IMG/VR virus record: IMGVR_UViG_3300028733_000004
Span: 1 to 56,346 of that record
Reading direction: 5' to 3' (one strand)
Source: a virus
DNA length: 56,346 bases
Below, in pieces: positions 32,679 through 41,483 of this stretch; position 1 is the stretch's first letter, and each line of letters begins with the position of its first letter. Position numbers and translations under genes: made by a program. Under the pieces are notes generated by a model. That model worked only from the letters and a program-made list of their open reading frames with translations, searched no databases and was not told where the DNA came from.

Positions 32679-33109
32679 ATAATGACATACTAAAAAATGC
32701 TATAGGTTCTGGGGTATTATTCCCTATAGAATTAACCTTAACCAGTGACAATACCCATACTTGGGGGACAGTATCTGGTGATATATCTCTGATAGAGAAT
32801 AATTTAAGGTCATTGCTATTTTACCAATTAGGGCAAAAGATAAGGGAAGAGAGTTTTGGTACCCGACTACAAGAATGCCTTGAAGAACAAAATACCCAAT
32901 TACTAACTTTCCTAGTAAAACGATTTGTTATAACAAGTATAAAACTATGGGAGCCAAGAGTAGTATTACTAGCAAATGATGTAATGGTTACCCAGGTAGA
33001 TGAATTTCTAAATCTAACCCTATTACCAAAAGTAATTGTTACCCAAAATGTATTAAACATAGATTTTAATTATAACACTAAAACAGGAAACCTATATGTC
33101 AACAACTAA
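32675..33109 (+). CDS. Baseplate wedge protein, gp25/gpW-like
   Basis: Residues 10-95 follow the gp25 pattern: SGVLFPIELT, then ISLIENNLRSLLFYQLGQKIREESFGTRL with the 'fG..L' motif, then a C-terminal strand-rich part. Gp25 joins the sheath to the baseplate wedge. It overlaps the spike gene by 4 nt (ATGA) and the gp6/gpJ gene by 14 nt, so the three are coupled. Confidence 0.82.
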   Translation: MNNDILKNAIGSGVLFPIELTLTSDNTHTWGTVSGDISLIENNLRSLLFYQLGQKIREESFGTRLQECLEEQNTQLLTFLVKRFVITSIKLWEPRVVLLANDVMVTQVDEFLNLTLLPKVIVTQNVLNIDFNYNTKTGNLYVNN

Positions 33110-34808
33110 CCCATGGCTTAACCCTTTACAAAGGTCATATAACCAGATAAAGGCAAAACTTATTGAGAACTTAAAACTTAAGGTTCCAGAAATAACAGAT
33201 TTTAGTGAGGGTAACATATTCATGATCCTTATTAGTATCTTTGCTTCTATTTCAGAAGTACTGCATTATTATATTGATAACATGGCATCAGAAACTTTCT
33301 TTATAACTGCAAGAAGGTATTCTTCATTAAAGAAACATGCTAAGATGGTAGACTACCATATAAGGTGTGCAAACCCATCTCAGGTAGATATATTGCTAAG
33401 CCTTGTAGATGGTGGAGTATTAGGCCAGGATATATACATACCATCAGGGATAGTATTTACATCATTAGATGGTAAACCCTATTTATCCACAAAAAACCTT
33501 ATGTGGAAGGCTGGTAGTTATAGTATACTAGTTCCCGTAATACAAAAAGAGTTAGTAGAAGAGGTAACATTTGGTATAAATACATCAGATGACATTGTTA
33601 TATACTTGGGTACATTAGGCAATGGCTTATTTTATGCAGAAGGCTCTATGTCAATAAGCTTAAGTGGTATACCATGGGAGTTGGTAGATACTTTTGCATA
33701 TAGTAAACCAAATAGTAAACACTATATGGTAGAGTTAGATGATAACTACTTGCCATATATAAAATTTGGTAATGGTACATATGGTATGAAACCCCCAACT
33801 AATAGTACTATAGTTGGTAGTTTTTATGCTACTTATGGAGACCTGGGTAATCAACCAGCTGGTACTATTACAGCTATACCCCAAACACTATTCTTTCAAT
33901 TACCTGAGGGTGTAAGTATAACCTGCATAAACCCACATGCTTCAACAGGTGGTAGTAATTATGAAAACTTTGATATGGTAAAAGAAAACTTACCCCTAAG
34001 TATAAAGACCTTAGGTGTTGCCATATCAGCAGATGATTATGAATCAATTGCTAGGTTAGCACCAGGAGTAGATAAGGCATACGTAAATTATAAATGTGGT
34101 AAGTTCATAGATATATATATAACCCCATATGCAGGTGGTATTGCTTCTAGTGGTCTATTAGATGATACCTATAAGTTCATCCTTAAAAGGAAGGTGATTA
34201 CCACTAGTATTAAACTATACCCCACAATTGAGGCCCATATAGTATTAGCTGCAACCATAACTGGTAAAAAATCGTTTAAAGCAAATGATATAAACCTACA
34301 GGTAATAAATTCACTATTCTCAAGCTACAGCTATAATACAAGCGATATTGCTAAACCTGTAAGGTTATCAGACCTATATTCTTTAATTGATAACCTACCA
34401 ATGGTGGACTTCCTTAAGATTGATAACCTGTATATCATACCCATTTTTACTAAAGTTGGTGCTACTACCCAGGTAATAAATATAAACTCTATAAATTTAA
34501 TCACAGTATTAAACACTAACACCTATGTGATTAAGTTTAGTTCTATAGACGGTAAGTTACATATATTAAGAGGCAATAACCAGGATACTGGGGTTACAAT
34601 AACACCCAGCACACCAACTACTATAAACCTAGATGGAAATAACTGGCAGGTAAATATAAGTCCCCCCACTAGTGGAGTTTATACTAATGGTGATATGTGG
34701 AGATTCACCTTACCACAAAACAAAATTGACCAAGAGATAAGTGACTTTACCATCCCCATATTCAATGACATAAGCAATATCACCTTAGTTATAAATGAAG
34801 TAGTATGA
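33096..34808 (+). CDS. Baseplate wedge protein, gp6/gpJ-like
   Basis: The N-terminal region (VPEITDFSEGNIFMILISIFASISEVLHYYIDNMASETF) is the diagnostic start of gpJ/gp6-like wedge proteins: a turn before 'FSEGn', then a helix-rich block. Then 'ARRYSSLKKHAKMVDYHI' and 'DGKPYLSTKNLMWKAG' follow. The middle has DDYESIARLAPGVDKAYV, also a hallmark. The C-terminal 130 residues are beta-rich. It forms the inner wedge ring of the baseplate. The stop overlaps the next start (ATGA). Confidence 0.85.
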   Translation: MSTTNPWLNPLQRSYNQIKAKLIENLKLKVPEITDFSEGNIFMILISIFASISEVLHYYIDNMASETFFITARRYSSLKKHAKMVDYHIRCANPSQVDILLSLVDGGVLGQDIYIPSGIVFTSLDGKPYLSTKNLMWKAGSYSILVPVIQKELVEEVTFGINTSDDIVIYLGTLGNGLFYAEGSMSISLSGIPWELVDTFAYSKPNSKHYMVELDDNYLPYIKFGNGTYGMKPPTNSTIVGSFYATYGDLGNQPAGTITAIPQTLFFQLPEGVSITCINPHASTGGSNYENFDMVKENLPLSIKTLGVAISADDYESIARLAPGVDKAYVNYKCGKFIDIYITPYAGGIASSGLLDDTYKFILKRKVITTSIKLYPTIEAHIVLAATITGKKSFKANDINLQVINSLFSSYSYNTSDIAKPVRLSDLYSLIDNLPMVDFLKIDNLYIIPIFTKVGATTQVININSINLITVLNTNTYVIKFSSIDGKLHILRGNNQDTGVTITPSTPTTINLDGNNWQVNISPPTSGVYTNGDMWRFTLPQNKIDQEISDFTIPIFNDISNITLVINEVV

Positions 34809-35602
34809 TAAATTTGAAAAGCTTAATAGACTTGTTACCTATATATTTCAAGGATAGGGACACATATAAAAATGAAGAAGAAGAAGGTATACTAGAAAGG
34901 TTCCTTCAGGTATGTGGTGATTACTTTAATGATGTTGTAACACCAGACATTGATAACACTGTAAATTTAATAGATATTGATGCTACAGATGAGATTTACC
35001 TAAACTATATCTGGGAGTTATTTGGGTCTATACCATACGCATATGGCATACTAATTGACACTAGATTATGGGACACATACAGCAATATCAGTAAAAATCA
35101 AGAAGCTTGGTTAAAGGCCATTGAAGCATTACCACCAAGGGCTAATGCTAGAGACCTATTAAAGTTTGCCATTCCCTTATATAAGATACGTGGTACTATA
35201 AACTTCTACAGTGTCCTATTAAAGTTTTATGGGTACAAATGCATACTATCTGATCCAACAGGTGATTTTGTTAATCCTTACCCAGAGATTAGTTATTATG
35301 ATAGTATACCTTACTATGATTCAGGTTTACTATACGACTCCAATGAAGTATATGATGAATCAAAAAACTGTTTAAGTTGTGTGGGTATAAGCCTAAGCAT
35401 ATACGTATCACATGAGGTTGATTATATGACACCTGATTTCTTTAGTAGGTTATGCTCTTTATTAAATAGGTTTAGGCCATTAAATGTTAAACCTTTTGAT
35501 AAATCAAACATACTATTATATAATAGGTTACCAAGTGAGTTAGTTTATGATTATGATGACTACATAACTGATTACTACTTACAAAGCATGTTAAACATAT
35601 AA
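34805..35602 (+). CDS. Baseplate wedge protein, gpI/P2-like
   Basis: 265 residues beginning with LKSLIDLLPIYFKDRDTY, the LLP motif common at the start of gpI-type wedge proteins. Then come EGILERFLQVCGDYF, EIYLNYIWELFGSIPY and RGTINFYSVLLKFYGYKC, which match the helical core of P2 gpI-like proteins. The C-terminal 110 residues are rich in Tyr and Asp (YYDSGLLYDSNEVYDESKN) and may bind the fibre. The gene lies between the gp6-like wedge and the distal fibre-like gene, as expected. Confidence 0.75.
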   Translation: MINLKSLIDLLPIYFKDRDTYKNEEEEGILERFLQVCGDYFNDVVTPDIDNTVNLIDIDATDEIYLNYIWELFGSIPYAYGILIDTRLWDTYSNISKNQEAWLKAIEALPPRANARDLLKFAIPLYKIRGTINFYSVLLKFYGYKCILSDPTGDFVNPYPEISYYDSIPYYDSGLLYDSNEVYDESKNCLSCVGISLSIYVSHEVDYMTPDFFSRLCSLLNRFRPLNVKPFDKSNILLYNRLPSELVYDYDDYITDYYLQSMLNI

Positions 35603-35621
35603 CAAATTAATATAAAAATAT

Positions 35622-36926
35622 ATGAGTGTAGTACCATCACAAAAAAGATACAGGGACTTCAAGTCGCCTGTTGAGTCTAAAGATTCTGCTGAGTCTCTTG
35701 CAATATTAAGTGGGATAGGCCCAAAATTTGGTTTTGATTATGTACCTGTTACTACTATAGTAGGGGATACTGTAAATATCACTATTAGGTCAATAGAGAA
35801 TAGTTCTCCAGGTCTATCTCCTGGTATAAAGAACAGGTACCTTGTAGATAAACTCCAAAACATACTATACCCCAGGGGGGGAGTTATTACACCTGATGGT
35901 ATATTAACCCTAGTAACTGAAGACCTTAATATGTCATTCAATAAGTTGGGTGCATCAGTATTTATGGAAGGTGAATTAGCCTATGTAGAGGCTGTAATAG
36001 TTGCTAATCATTCTTATATAGAGGAGGAAGGTTTATTAAACAGTACTTCATTTGAGTTAATAGTGAATACAGATGAAGTTTCTATATATGAAGTTACAAA
36101 ACCAGCTTGGGGTATAAATTCTTGGTTATCTCATCCTTCATTATCTGTACTGGATAAAAAAACTGAGATAGTAGTAGGATTGTTAAAGGTTTATATTAAT
36201 AACTCTAACACCACCTGTATACTGCCATATGACTACCAATGGCCTAATCCTATAAACCTATCCCAGAATACATGGGAAGCTTTCACTACTAATTACATCA
36301 ATTTTAAGAATGGTACTAATGATAGCCTAACAGATGTTAATGAGCAAATAGGTTCACTATCTACTGCTTTATCTCAACAGGCTACTGAAATTGGTACCAA
36401 TACAGAAAACATCAATGGTACGATATTATCTATTAGGGGTTACAAGAAAACTTGCCAAGTTCTTAATAATGGTGTAATGTTTTCCAGTAGTGGTCAATGG
36501 GACATGGTAGTTGGTGAAGAGCAATTTGTATATTCATTAGTTGGGCCGGGTCGTAGTGGCCATATAACTGGAAGGATGGCAATAAAGAGAGCAACTAACC
36601 CCCTCAATGAAGCACCCATAACCCTAACCTTTCCCTTAAGTACTGTACTTGACACAACAAAGATATTTACTGATCTATATGGTAAAAACTCAGATAACAT
36701 TGAAGATAACAATGTAGTAACCCTAAAAACATCTATGGGGGCAAATGCTATATATAATTATGGCAGTGTAGTTGCTGTTAGTAGGTTAAATAAGAACCTA
36801 GTAGTACCAGGTCAATTATTCATAAATTCATCAAACCCAAGCAACCTTACTATATCCATGTTGTTAGCTGAGTTTGATGTAACTGACATTGTAGACATAT
36901 ACTTCAATGGCAAGTTTCATTTCTAA
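35622..36926 (+). CDS. Distal tail/fibre-like protein (434 aa)
   Basis: The last gene of the late block. Residues 1-225 contain beta strands. Residues about 230-270 form a short coiled coil (DVNEQIGSLSTALSQQATEIGTNTENING), which is usual for trimeric fibres. Residues 280-434 form a beta-rich C-terminal domain (GPGRSGHITGRMAI and SMLLAEFDVTDIVDIYFNG). No chaperone or enzyme motif. It could be the fibre or a baseplate-to-fibre connector. The terminator at 36957-36995 follows. Confidence 0.6.
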   Translation: MSVVPSQKRYRDFKSPVESKDSAESLAILSGIGPKFGFDYVPVTTIVGDTVNITIRSIENSSPGLSPGIKNRYLVDKLQNILYPRGGVITPDGILTLVTEDLNMSFNKLGASVFMEGELAYVEAVIVANHSYIEEEGLLNSTSFELIVNTDEVSIYEVTKPAWGINSWLSHPSLSVLDKKTEIVVGLLKVYINNSNTTCILPYDYQWPNPINLSQNTWEAFTTNYINFKNGTNDSLTDVNEQIGSLSTALSQQATEIGTNTENINGTILSIRGYKKTCQVLNNGVMFSSSGQWDMVVGEEQFVYSLVGPGRSGHITGRMAIKRATNPLNEAPITLTFPLSTVLDTTKIFTDLYGKNSDNIEDNNVVTLKTSMGANAIYNYGSVVAVSRLNKNLVVPGQLFINSSNPSNLTISMLLAEFDVTDIVDIYFNGKFHF

Positions 36927-36956
36927 ATAAAGAATAGTTGTTGTTTTGTTGATGTG

Positions 36957-36995
36957 GCGAAGGTTTGGGTTACTTTAACTCAGCCTTCGCTTTTT
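36957..36995 (+). terminator. Late-operon terminator inside the convergent gene end
   Basis: A 7-bp GC-rich stem (GCGAAGG at 36957-36963 with CCTTCGC at 36984-36990), 20-nt loop, then five T residues. The 3' arm lies in the last codons of the minus-strand sigma-like gene, so one DNA stretch serves both. Confidence 0.7.
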
Positions 36996-37617
36996 CGACT
37001 GTTATTTCTATTTCTTTCCTTAATGCAGTAATAAAATTAGAGTGGGTCTTAGTCCTTGGTAAGTCAAAAAAATCTAATAACATAATAATGCTGGGTTTAG
37101 AGTTCTGAGTTTTCATCATATCTTTTATAAACTCAGGTGGATCATTCTGTACTTCAAATAACAGGAATGCATCTGGGCTTAAATTATTACGCATAAATGT
37201 ATATAACCTATCCATCCTGGCTTGTATTAATTCACTTTCTGAATGATCTTCAATAAGCTCTTTGCTATCATCAAATAAATCTTCCATACTTGTCAATGCT
37301 TGATAGTATTCTGACTGTTCAGTATAGGCCTTCCTAAGTAACCTATTTTTAAATGTCATAAGTGAACTTATAAGGGTAGCCCTTAAATGTTCTTCACTAT
37401 ATTCCCCCTGATACTTATTAAATACATAAAGAAACTTATCCCAGAAATAAGATTGGATAACATCATTGGGAACATTAAACCTTCTCTCATCCACATTTCT
37501 AGCCAACCTTTTAACTAAAGGTTTTAAGTTACGGTATAGCTTATTAAAAAGCATCTCATCGTAATCCTCCATTACCTTCAACCTATGCAGTTCACTGCCA
37601 TCACTATTTATTTCCAT
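36970..37617 (-). CDS. Sigma-factor-like protein
   Basis: 215 residues from an ATG at 37617. A longer frame exists only with a TTG at 37641, which lies inside the promoter. Residues about 20-100 resemble sigma region 2: helices with MLFNKLYRNLKPLVKRLARN, then NDVIQSYFWDKFLYVFNKYQG, then LRATLISSLMTFKNRLLRKAYTE, comparable to the 'DlvQe.f...y......f..wL...i.N...d..R' pattern of small sigma factors. The C-terminal part (LSPDAFLLFEVQNDPPEF and LPRTKTHSNFITALRKEI) could be a degenerate region 4. It may direct host RNA polymerase to phage genes. It is the only gene on this strand in the right half of the window. Assignment is moderate. Confidence 0.55.
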   Translation of the reverse strand: MEINSDGSELHRLKVMEDYDEMLFNKLYRNLKPLVKRLARNVDERRFNVPNDVIQSYFWDKFLYVFNKYQGEYSEEHLRATLISSLMTFKNRLLRKAYTEQSEYYQALTSMEDLFDDSKELIEDHSESELIQARMDRLYTFMRNNLSPDAFLLFEVQNDPPEFIKDMMKTQNSKPSIIMLLDFFDLPRTKTHSNFITALRKEIEITVEKAKAELK

Positions 37618-37638
37618 ATTTGAATTATTAATTATTTG

Positions 37639-37668
37639 CAAATATAATACATATTTTTATATATGCAA
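37639..37668 (-). promoter_or_regulatory. Bacteroidetes-type promoter of the sigma-like gene
   Basis: On the minus strand TTG (37668-37666) is followed after 19 nt by TATATTTG (37646-37639), an exact TAnnTTTG -7 box with the best spacing in the window. Transcription should start near 37632, giving a short leader before the ATG at 37617. Confidence 0.75.
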
Positions 37669-37672
37669 TGGA

Positions 37673-37738
37673 AAGCTAGCACAATTTTTCACCTTAGTAG
37701 TATACTTTATGTGGATTGATATTAGGAGATGCTAGCTT
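37673..37738. promoter_or_regulatory. Inverted repeats in the divergent control region
   Basis: AAGCTAGCA at 37673-37681 and its exact complement TGCTAGCTT at 37730-37738 flank 48 bp containing TATACTTTA (37701-37709), which may be the plus-strand -7 region. Each arm contains the palindrome GCTAGC. The layout suggests an operator controlling the divergent sigma-like gene and replication operon. Confidence 0.4.
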
Positions 37739-37797
37739 ATGTACACCTGAGTACTACTATATACTATTATAATACAATAAACAACATTAACTCTAAC

Positions 37798-39231
37798 ATG
37801 AACAAGAAAGCTAGTACAAAAGAGAAGTTTTCATTTCTCCCGGAATTTCAATTAGAAGTATTAAGATATATTATAAAAGACCCGGATGGTGTAACAGCTT
37901 TACAAAAGGTTAAACCTAACTATCTAACACTTATTGAACACTCAATTATTGCAGAGGGTGTATTAACATTCTTTAAAAAACACAGTCGCATACCTAGTAA
38001 GCCAATCCTGAAAGAAACCATTAAAAGGGTATTAGAGAGTAAGAACTACCTTGATCTTGTAACACAAGAAGATGTACCTGAGATTAATAAAGTAGTTGAT
38101 AACCTATACCACAACCCATTAAAAGACCCAGACATTATCAGGGAAGAGGTATTTAAGTTTGCTGCATACGTTGAGATGAAGAATCTCAGTGAGTCATTTG
38201 ACTTAGAAAACTTTAGTCAGTATAGCGAGTATCAAAACAAGGTAAGTAAGATTATCCAAGAGGCTAGTCCTAAAAAGGTAGATAAACCTTTAATGATGGT
38301 AAAGGGTGTTATCAGCAGGCAATTAGATAGGCAGGCAAATCCTAATGTAGTACCAACACCATTCAGGCAACTTAATGAACTAACTAATGGTGGGGGTTAT
38401 CCAAAGGGTTCAATTGTAGTACTACTTGATAAGGCTAAAGCTAAGAAATCATTCACATTGGTTAATGCTGCTAGGGGTTATCTTAGGATGAAAAAAAATG
38501 TATTATATATTGATACTGAAAATGGTAAACGGGAAATTATGGACAGGATGATACAGTCTACCCTTAATAAAACTAAAAAGGAAATGTTTTCTGGTGAACA
38601 TGATAAGTTAGAACAAAAACATGTTAGGAAATATAAACGAATAGGTTCTGAGTTTATCGTTGAAAGGGTTGCTGCAATGATATCTGATGCTAATGATATC
38701 AAGGAAATTATACATACAGTTGAAAAGGAGTTGGGGATAAAGATACATGTATTAGTATTAGATTATGCTGCTAAAATGGCATCCATAGGCAAACACAAAG
38801 ATGACAATGATAGGCTATTTAATGTATATGTGGAATTACAAAACCTTGCACTAGAAGAAAACATAGAATCGGTTTGGACTGCTAACCATGTTACAAGGGA
38901 AGGATCTAAACATAAGGAAACTAGGTATGAGGAAAATGATATTGCATCTGCTATATCTATTGTAAGAAATGCACAAGCTATCATAGGACTTAACAGTACA
39001 CAGGAAGAAGAAGACAATGAGATACAAAGGATGGAAATAGTAGTTCAAAGGGATGGTAAACCATTTGGTAGAGCACTATTCAACCTAAGTGTTGAAACAC
39101 AAAGGATGAATGAATTTACAAAGGTTCAAAGGGAAGTATATGATAAAGAGTATGGACCTAAACTAGAGGCATCAATAAAGAAGAAGGTAAGGGCTGGAAC
39201 AAAAGATGTAAAGGGTAACGGAGATATTTAA
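37798..39231 (+). CDS. Replicative DNA helicase, DnaB-like, with degenerate Walker A
   Basis: 478 residues from the ATG at 37798; an in-frame ATG at 37729 lies in the control region and would add a non-conserved tail. The N-terminal 160 residues are helical, like the DnaB N-domain. The RecA-like domain begins at FRQLNELTNGGGYPKGSIVVLL. The P-loop reads DKAKAKKS (residues 211-218): the Lys-Ser pair remains but the Gly residues are replaced. Walker B is HVLVLDYAAK, and QRDGKPFGRALFNL matches the DnaB arginine-finger motif. The primase gene follows after 2 nt. It unwinds DNA at the phage fork. Identity is secure; the P-loop is odd. Confidence 0.82.
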   Translation: MNKKASTKEKFSFLPEFQLEVLRYIIKDPDGVTALQKVKPNYLTLIEHSIIAEGVLTFFKKHSRIPSKPILKETIKRVLESKNYLDLVTQEDVPEINKVVDNLYHNPLKDPDIIREEVFKFAAYVEMKNLSESFDLENFSQYSEYQNKVSKIIQEASPKKVDKPLMMVKGVISRQLDRQANPNVVPTPFRQLNELTNGGGYPKGSIVVLLDKAKAKKSFTLVNAARGYLRMKKNVLYIDTENGKREIMDRMIQSTLNKTKKEMFSGEHDKLEQKHVRKYKRIGSEFIVERVAAMISDANDIKEIIHTVEKELGIKIHVLVLDYAAKMASIGKHKDDNDRLFNVYVELQNLALEENIESVWTANHVTREGSKHKETRYEENDIASAISIVRNAQAIIGLNSTQEEEDNEIQRMEIVVQRDGKPFGRALFNLSVETQRMNEFTKVQREVYDKEYGPKLEASIKKKVRAGTKDVKGNGDI

Positions 39232-39233
39232 TC

Positions 39234-40184
39234 ATGGCAAGATACAACAACCAATTTAAAGGACGACTAAAAGCATACCTGATCAAGCGATTGGGTATGT
39301 TTGACTATAAGCATGGTTGGATGAAAGGCAATTGCCCCTCATGTGAAAAAGAGTTTAAATTTGGGGTAAACATATCTCTGAATAGAACTAACTGTTTTGT
39401 ATGTGGCTACAGTCCTTCACCCTTGGATATGGTAATGGACTTAGAAGGTCTTCATACTTATGCTGAGACCCTAGACTTTTTAGATCATGGAGATTTTGAA
39501 GGCTATGAATTTAAAGAAGTTAAGGTAGAACTAAAGGAAAGAATTGATGTATATCTACCTGATGGCTTCAGACTACTTAGTTTAGGTAAATCTCAATTAG
39601 CCAGGTCTGCAAGAAACTATATTAGTAAAAGGGGGTTTGATATAAAGAAAATGAGTCGTAAGGGCTGGGGCTATTCTAACAGTGAAAAGTATTTCGGTTA
39701 CATCATAATACCCTTCTACTCCCACAATAAACTAATATACTTTAATGCAAGAAATTATATGTCTACTGGCCCCCGGTATAATAACCCAGATACTGATGTA
39801 ACTGGGGTAGGCAAGTCAATGATATGGTATAATAAAGATGCATTCTATATGTATAAACAAGTTTATATACTAGAGGGTGCCTTTAATGCTGAAACATTGG
39901 GGGATAAAGCAACTGCATCTGGTGGCAAGTTTGTTTCAAGGTACCAGATAAATGATATTATCAAATCACCTGTTGAACGAATAGTAATTGTATTAGACCC
40001 AGATGCTATTGATAAAGCAGTTGACTTGGCATTAAAACTGGTTGATTATAAAAGGGTGAAAGTAGTAATACTCCCAGATGGTGAGGATGCTAATTCTTTG
40101 GGTAAAAAGGAAACAATGAAACACATATACAAAGTTAGATACCAAAACAGGCAAGATTTAATTAAACTAAAAAATGACTTATGA
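39234..40184 (+). CDS. DNA primase, DnaG-type
   Basis: Residues 30-58 form a CHC2-like zinc finger with four Cys (NCPSCEKEF, then NCFVCGY; C34, C37, C54, C57). The middle resembles the catalytic N-terminal core (ARNYISKRGFDIKKM, YIIIPFYSHNKLIYFNARNY). The Toprim domain has VYILEGAFNAETLGD (the conserved Glu), IVIVLDPDAIDKA (DxD) and VVILPDGEDANSLG. At 316 residues it is a compact version without the helicase-binding domain. The stop overlaps the next start (ATGA). It synthesises RNA primers with the helicase encoded upstream. Confidence 0.88.
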   Translation: MARYNNQFKGRLKAYLIKRLGMFDYKHGWMKGNCPSCEKEFKFGVNISLNRTNCFVCGYSPSPLDMVMDLEGLHTYAETLDFLDHGDFEGYEFKEVKVELKERIDVYLPDGFRLLSLGKSQLARSARNYISKRGFDIKKMSRKGWGYSNSEKYFGYIIIPFYSHNKLIYFNARNYMSTGPRYNNPDTDVTGVGKSMIWYNKDAFYMYKQVYILEGAFNAETLGDKATASGGKFVSRYQINDIIKSPVERIVIVLDPDAIDKAVDLALKLVDYKRVKVVILPDGEDANSLGKKETMKHIYKVRYQNRQDLIKLKNDL

Positions 40185-40462
40185 TACTCTGGAAAAAATA
40201 CAAAGGGATAACTAAAGAATTAATAGATTCAGTGGGTTGGGAATTAGCAGGTGATAGTAGGTCTAGGTATTCTAATACTTTTATTGTAATGGTTAAATTT
40301 AAAAACAGTAAAGATCCATATGAGCCAAGGTTTGCTAATATAATAGCATGGGCTGACAAACATGCATACCTTAACGCTAACGATCACGTATACCTTAACA
40401 TAAATGGTATGTCTGGTTTAACTGAAGTATCCCATTACTCAAGAATAAACCTACCAAAATGA
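40181..40462 (+). CDS. Small hypothetical protein (93 aa)
   Basis: A basic 93-residue protein overlapping both neighbours by 4 nt (ATGA junctions), so it is part of the primase-helicase translational unit. It is beta-rich (TFIVMVKFKNS, HVYLNINGMSGLTEV), perhaps a small OB- or SH3-like barrel. No known motif. A role at the replication fork is suggested only by position. Confidence 0.6.
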   Translation: MILWKKYKGITKELIDSVGWELAGDSRSRYSNTFIVMVKFKNSKDPYEPRFANIIAWADKHAYLNANDHVYLNINGMSGLTEVSHYSRINLPK

Positions 40463-41277
40463 GAGACCCCTCTATACATATCAGAAAATCAAACCTAACC
40501 TGCCTACTAAAGGAGCATGGTCTTTCCCAAAAAGATATTGAAAGTATACTAACCCAGGCAAGGAAAATATCATGTGATAACAGGTCAGTATCAATTACCA
40601 ATGACAAACTAAAGAAGGACTTAACCAGGGTACTTAAAAGTAGTAAGGGAGATACTAACCTATTGGCTGACATCATATATTCAGTCCGAATAAAACTAAA
40701 ACATAGGGGGATTAAAAAACTACATGAGACAGATAGGGACTGGCTACAATTAAAAGAACTCACCAAACTGTGCAACCAGTTCTGTGAGGATTTTGAGTTA
40801 GATAAGCGGGCTGGTTATATAAAGTATATAAGTCTGGCCTTCCCTAAAATACAATCTATGAGGGCTTACGTATCTAAGTTCATAAATATGTATGAAAGTA
40901 TATGTTCTCAATATGAGGCAGTTGGAAAGCTTAAAGAGGATAAAAATCCTGAAGAAACCCAGGAATTACATGACCTGTTTATATCTAAGGTTGCAGACAG
41001 GACAGGTATATTTGAAACTTACATGAACAATGATCAAAAGATGTTAGCATTCTATAATGCAGGCAAGTTATGCAGAGAGCTGGGGGTAGACCCAAGTATT
41101 TTCATTGAAGCACAATTTGAGTCACTGGAATGGTGCAATGGTATCCCACAACCAGAAGCATTATATGGGGATAAAGCAAAAGAGAGATTAAACAAGTATT
41201 TATATCAAAACCAAATAACAGTTAAACCACAAGCCAGTAAGGATTTTTGGAAAGGCTTAAAAAACAGAACAGCATGA
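40459..41277 (+). CDS. Hypothetical helical protein, helicase-loader candidate
   Basis: A 272-residue, mainly helical, charged protein with no ATPase motif. Notable segments are LKEHGLSQKDIESILTQARK near the start and DKRAGYIKYISLAFPKIQSM in the middle. It lies between primase and the UvsW-like helicase and overlaps both neighbours by 4 nt. T4 encodes a helical helicase loader (gp59) beside its replication genes, so a loader or single-strand handling role is possible, but no sequence match can be claimed. Confidence 0.6.
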   Translation: MRDPSIHIRKSNLTCLLKEHGLSQKDIESILTQARKISCDNRSVSITNDKLKKDLTRVLKSSKGDTNLLADIIYSVRIKLKHRGIKKLHETDRDWLQLKELTKLCNQFCEDFELDKRAGYIKYISLAFPKIQSMRAYVSKFINMYESICSQYEAVGKLKEDKNPEETQELHDLFISKVADRTGIFETYMNNDQKMLAFYNAGKLCRELGVDPSIFIEAQFESLEWCNGIPQPEALYGDKAKERLNKYLYQNQITVKPQASKDFWKGLKNRTA

Positions 41278-41483
41278 TGAGACACAAAAAATTTAAAGCA
41301 AAACTAGCTGAGATATCTGGTTACAAAACCACCTATGCTCAATTGAACCTAAGCCAAACTATTAAAATCATGAGGGCAGTTAAGAAACTGTTTGGTGATA
41401 TGAGCATGATTGAGTACCATGAACTAATAGAAAAGTTTCCTAATTTAGGAAAGGGTGCTGATTTTCATGATCTGCCATTCTGA
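41274..41483 (+). CDS. Small hypothetical basic protein (69 aa)
   Basis: Start chosen at 41274 (ATGATGA overlapping the upstream TGA) rather than an in-frame ATG at 41247, which lies deeper in the previous gene. A basic N-terminus (MMRHKKFKAKL) is followed by two predicted helices (NLSQTIKIMRAVKKLFGD; MIEYHELIEKF). The stop base is shared with the start of the SF2 helicase gene. Possible accessory subunit; no family recognised. Confidence 0.55.
   Translation: MMRHKKFKAKLAEISGYKTTYAQLNLSQTIKIMRAVKKLFGDMSMIEYHELIEKFPNLGKGADFHDLPF

Noticed and set aside
37618-37641. TTG start of the sigma-like gene
   Set aside because: It overlaps the -7 element, so it would not be in the mRNA.
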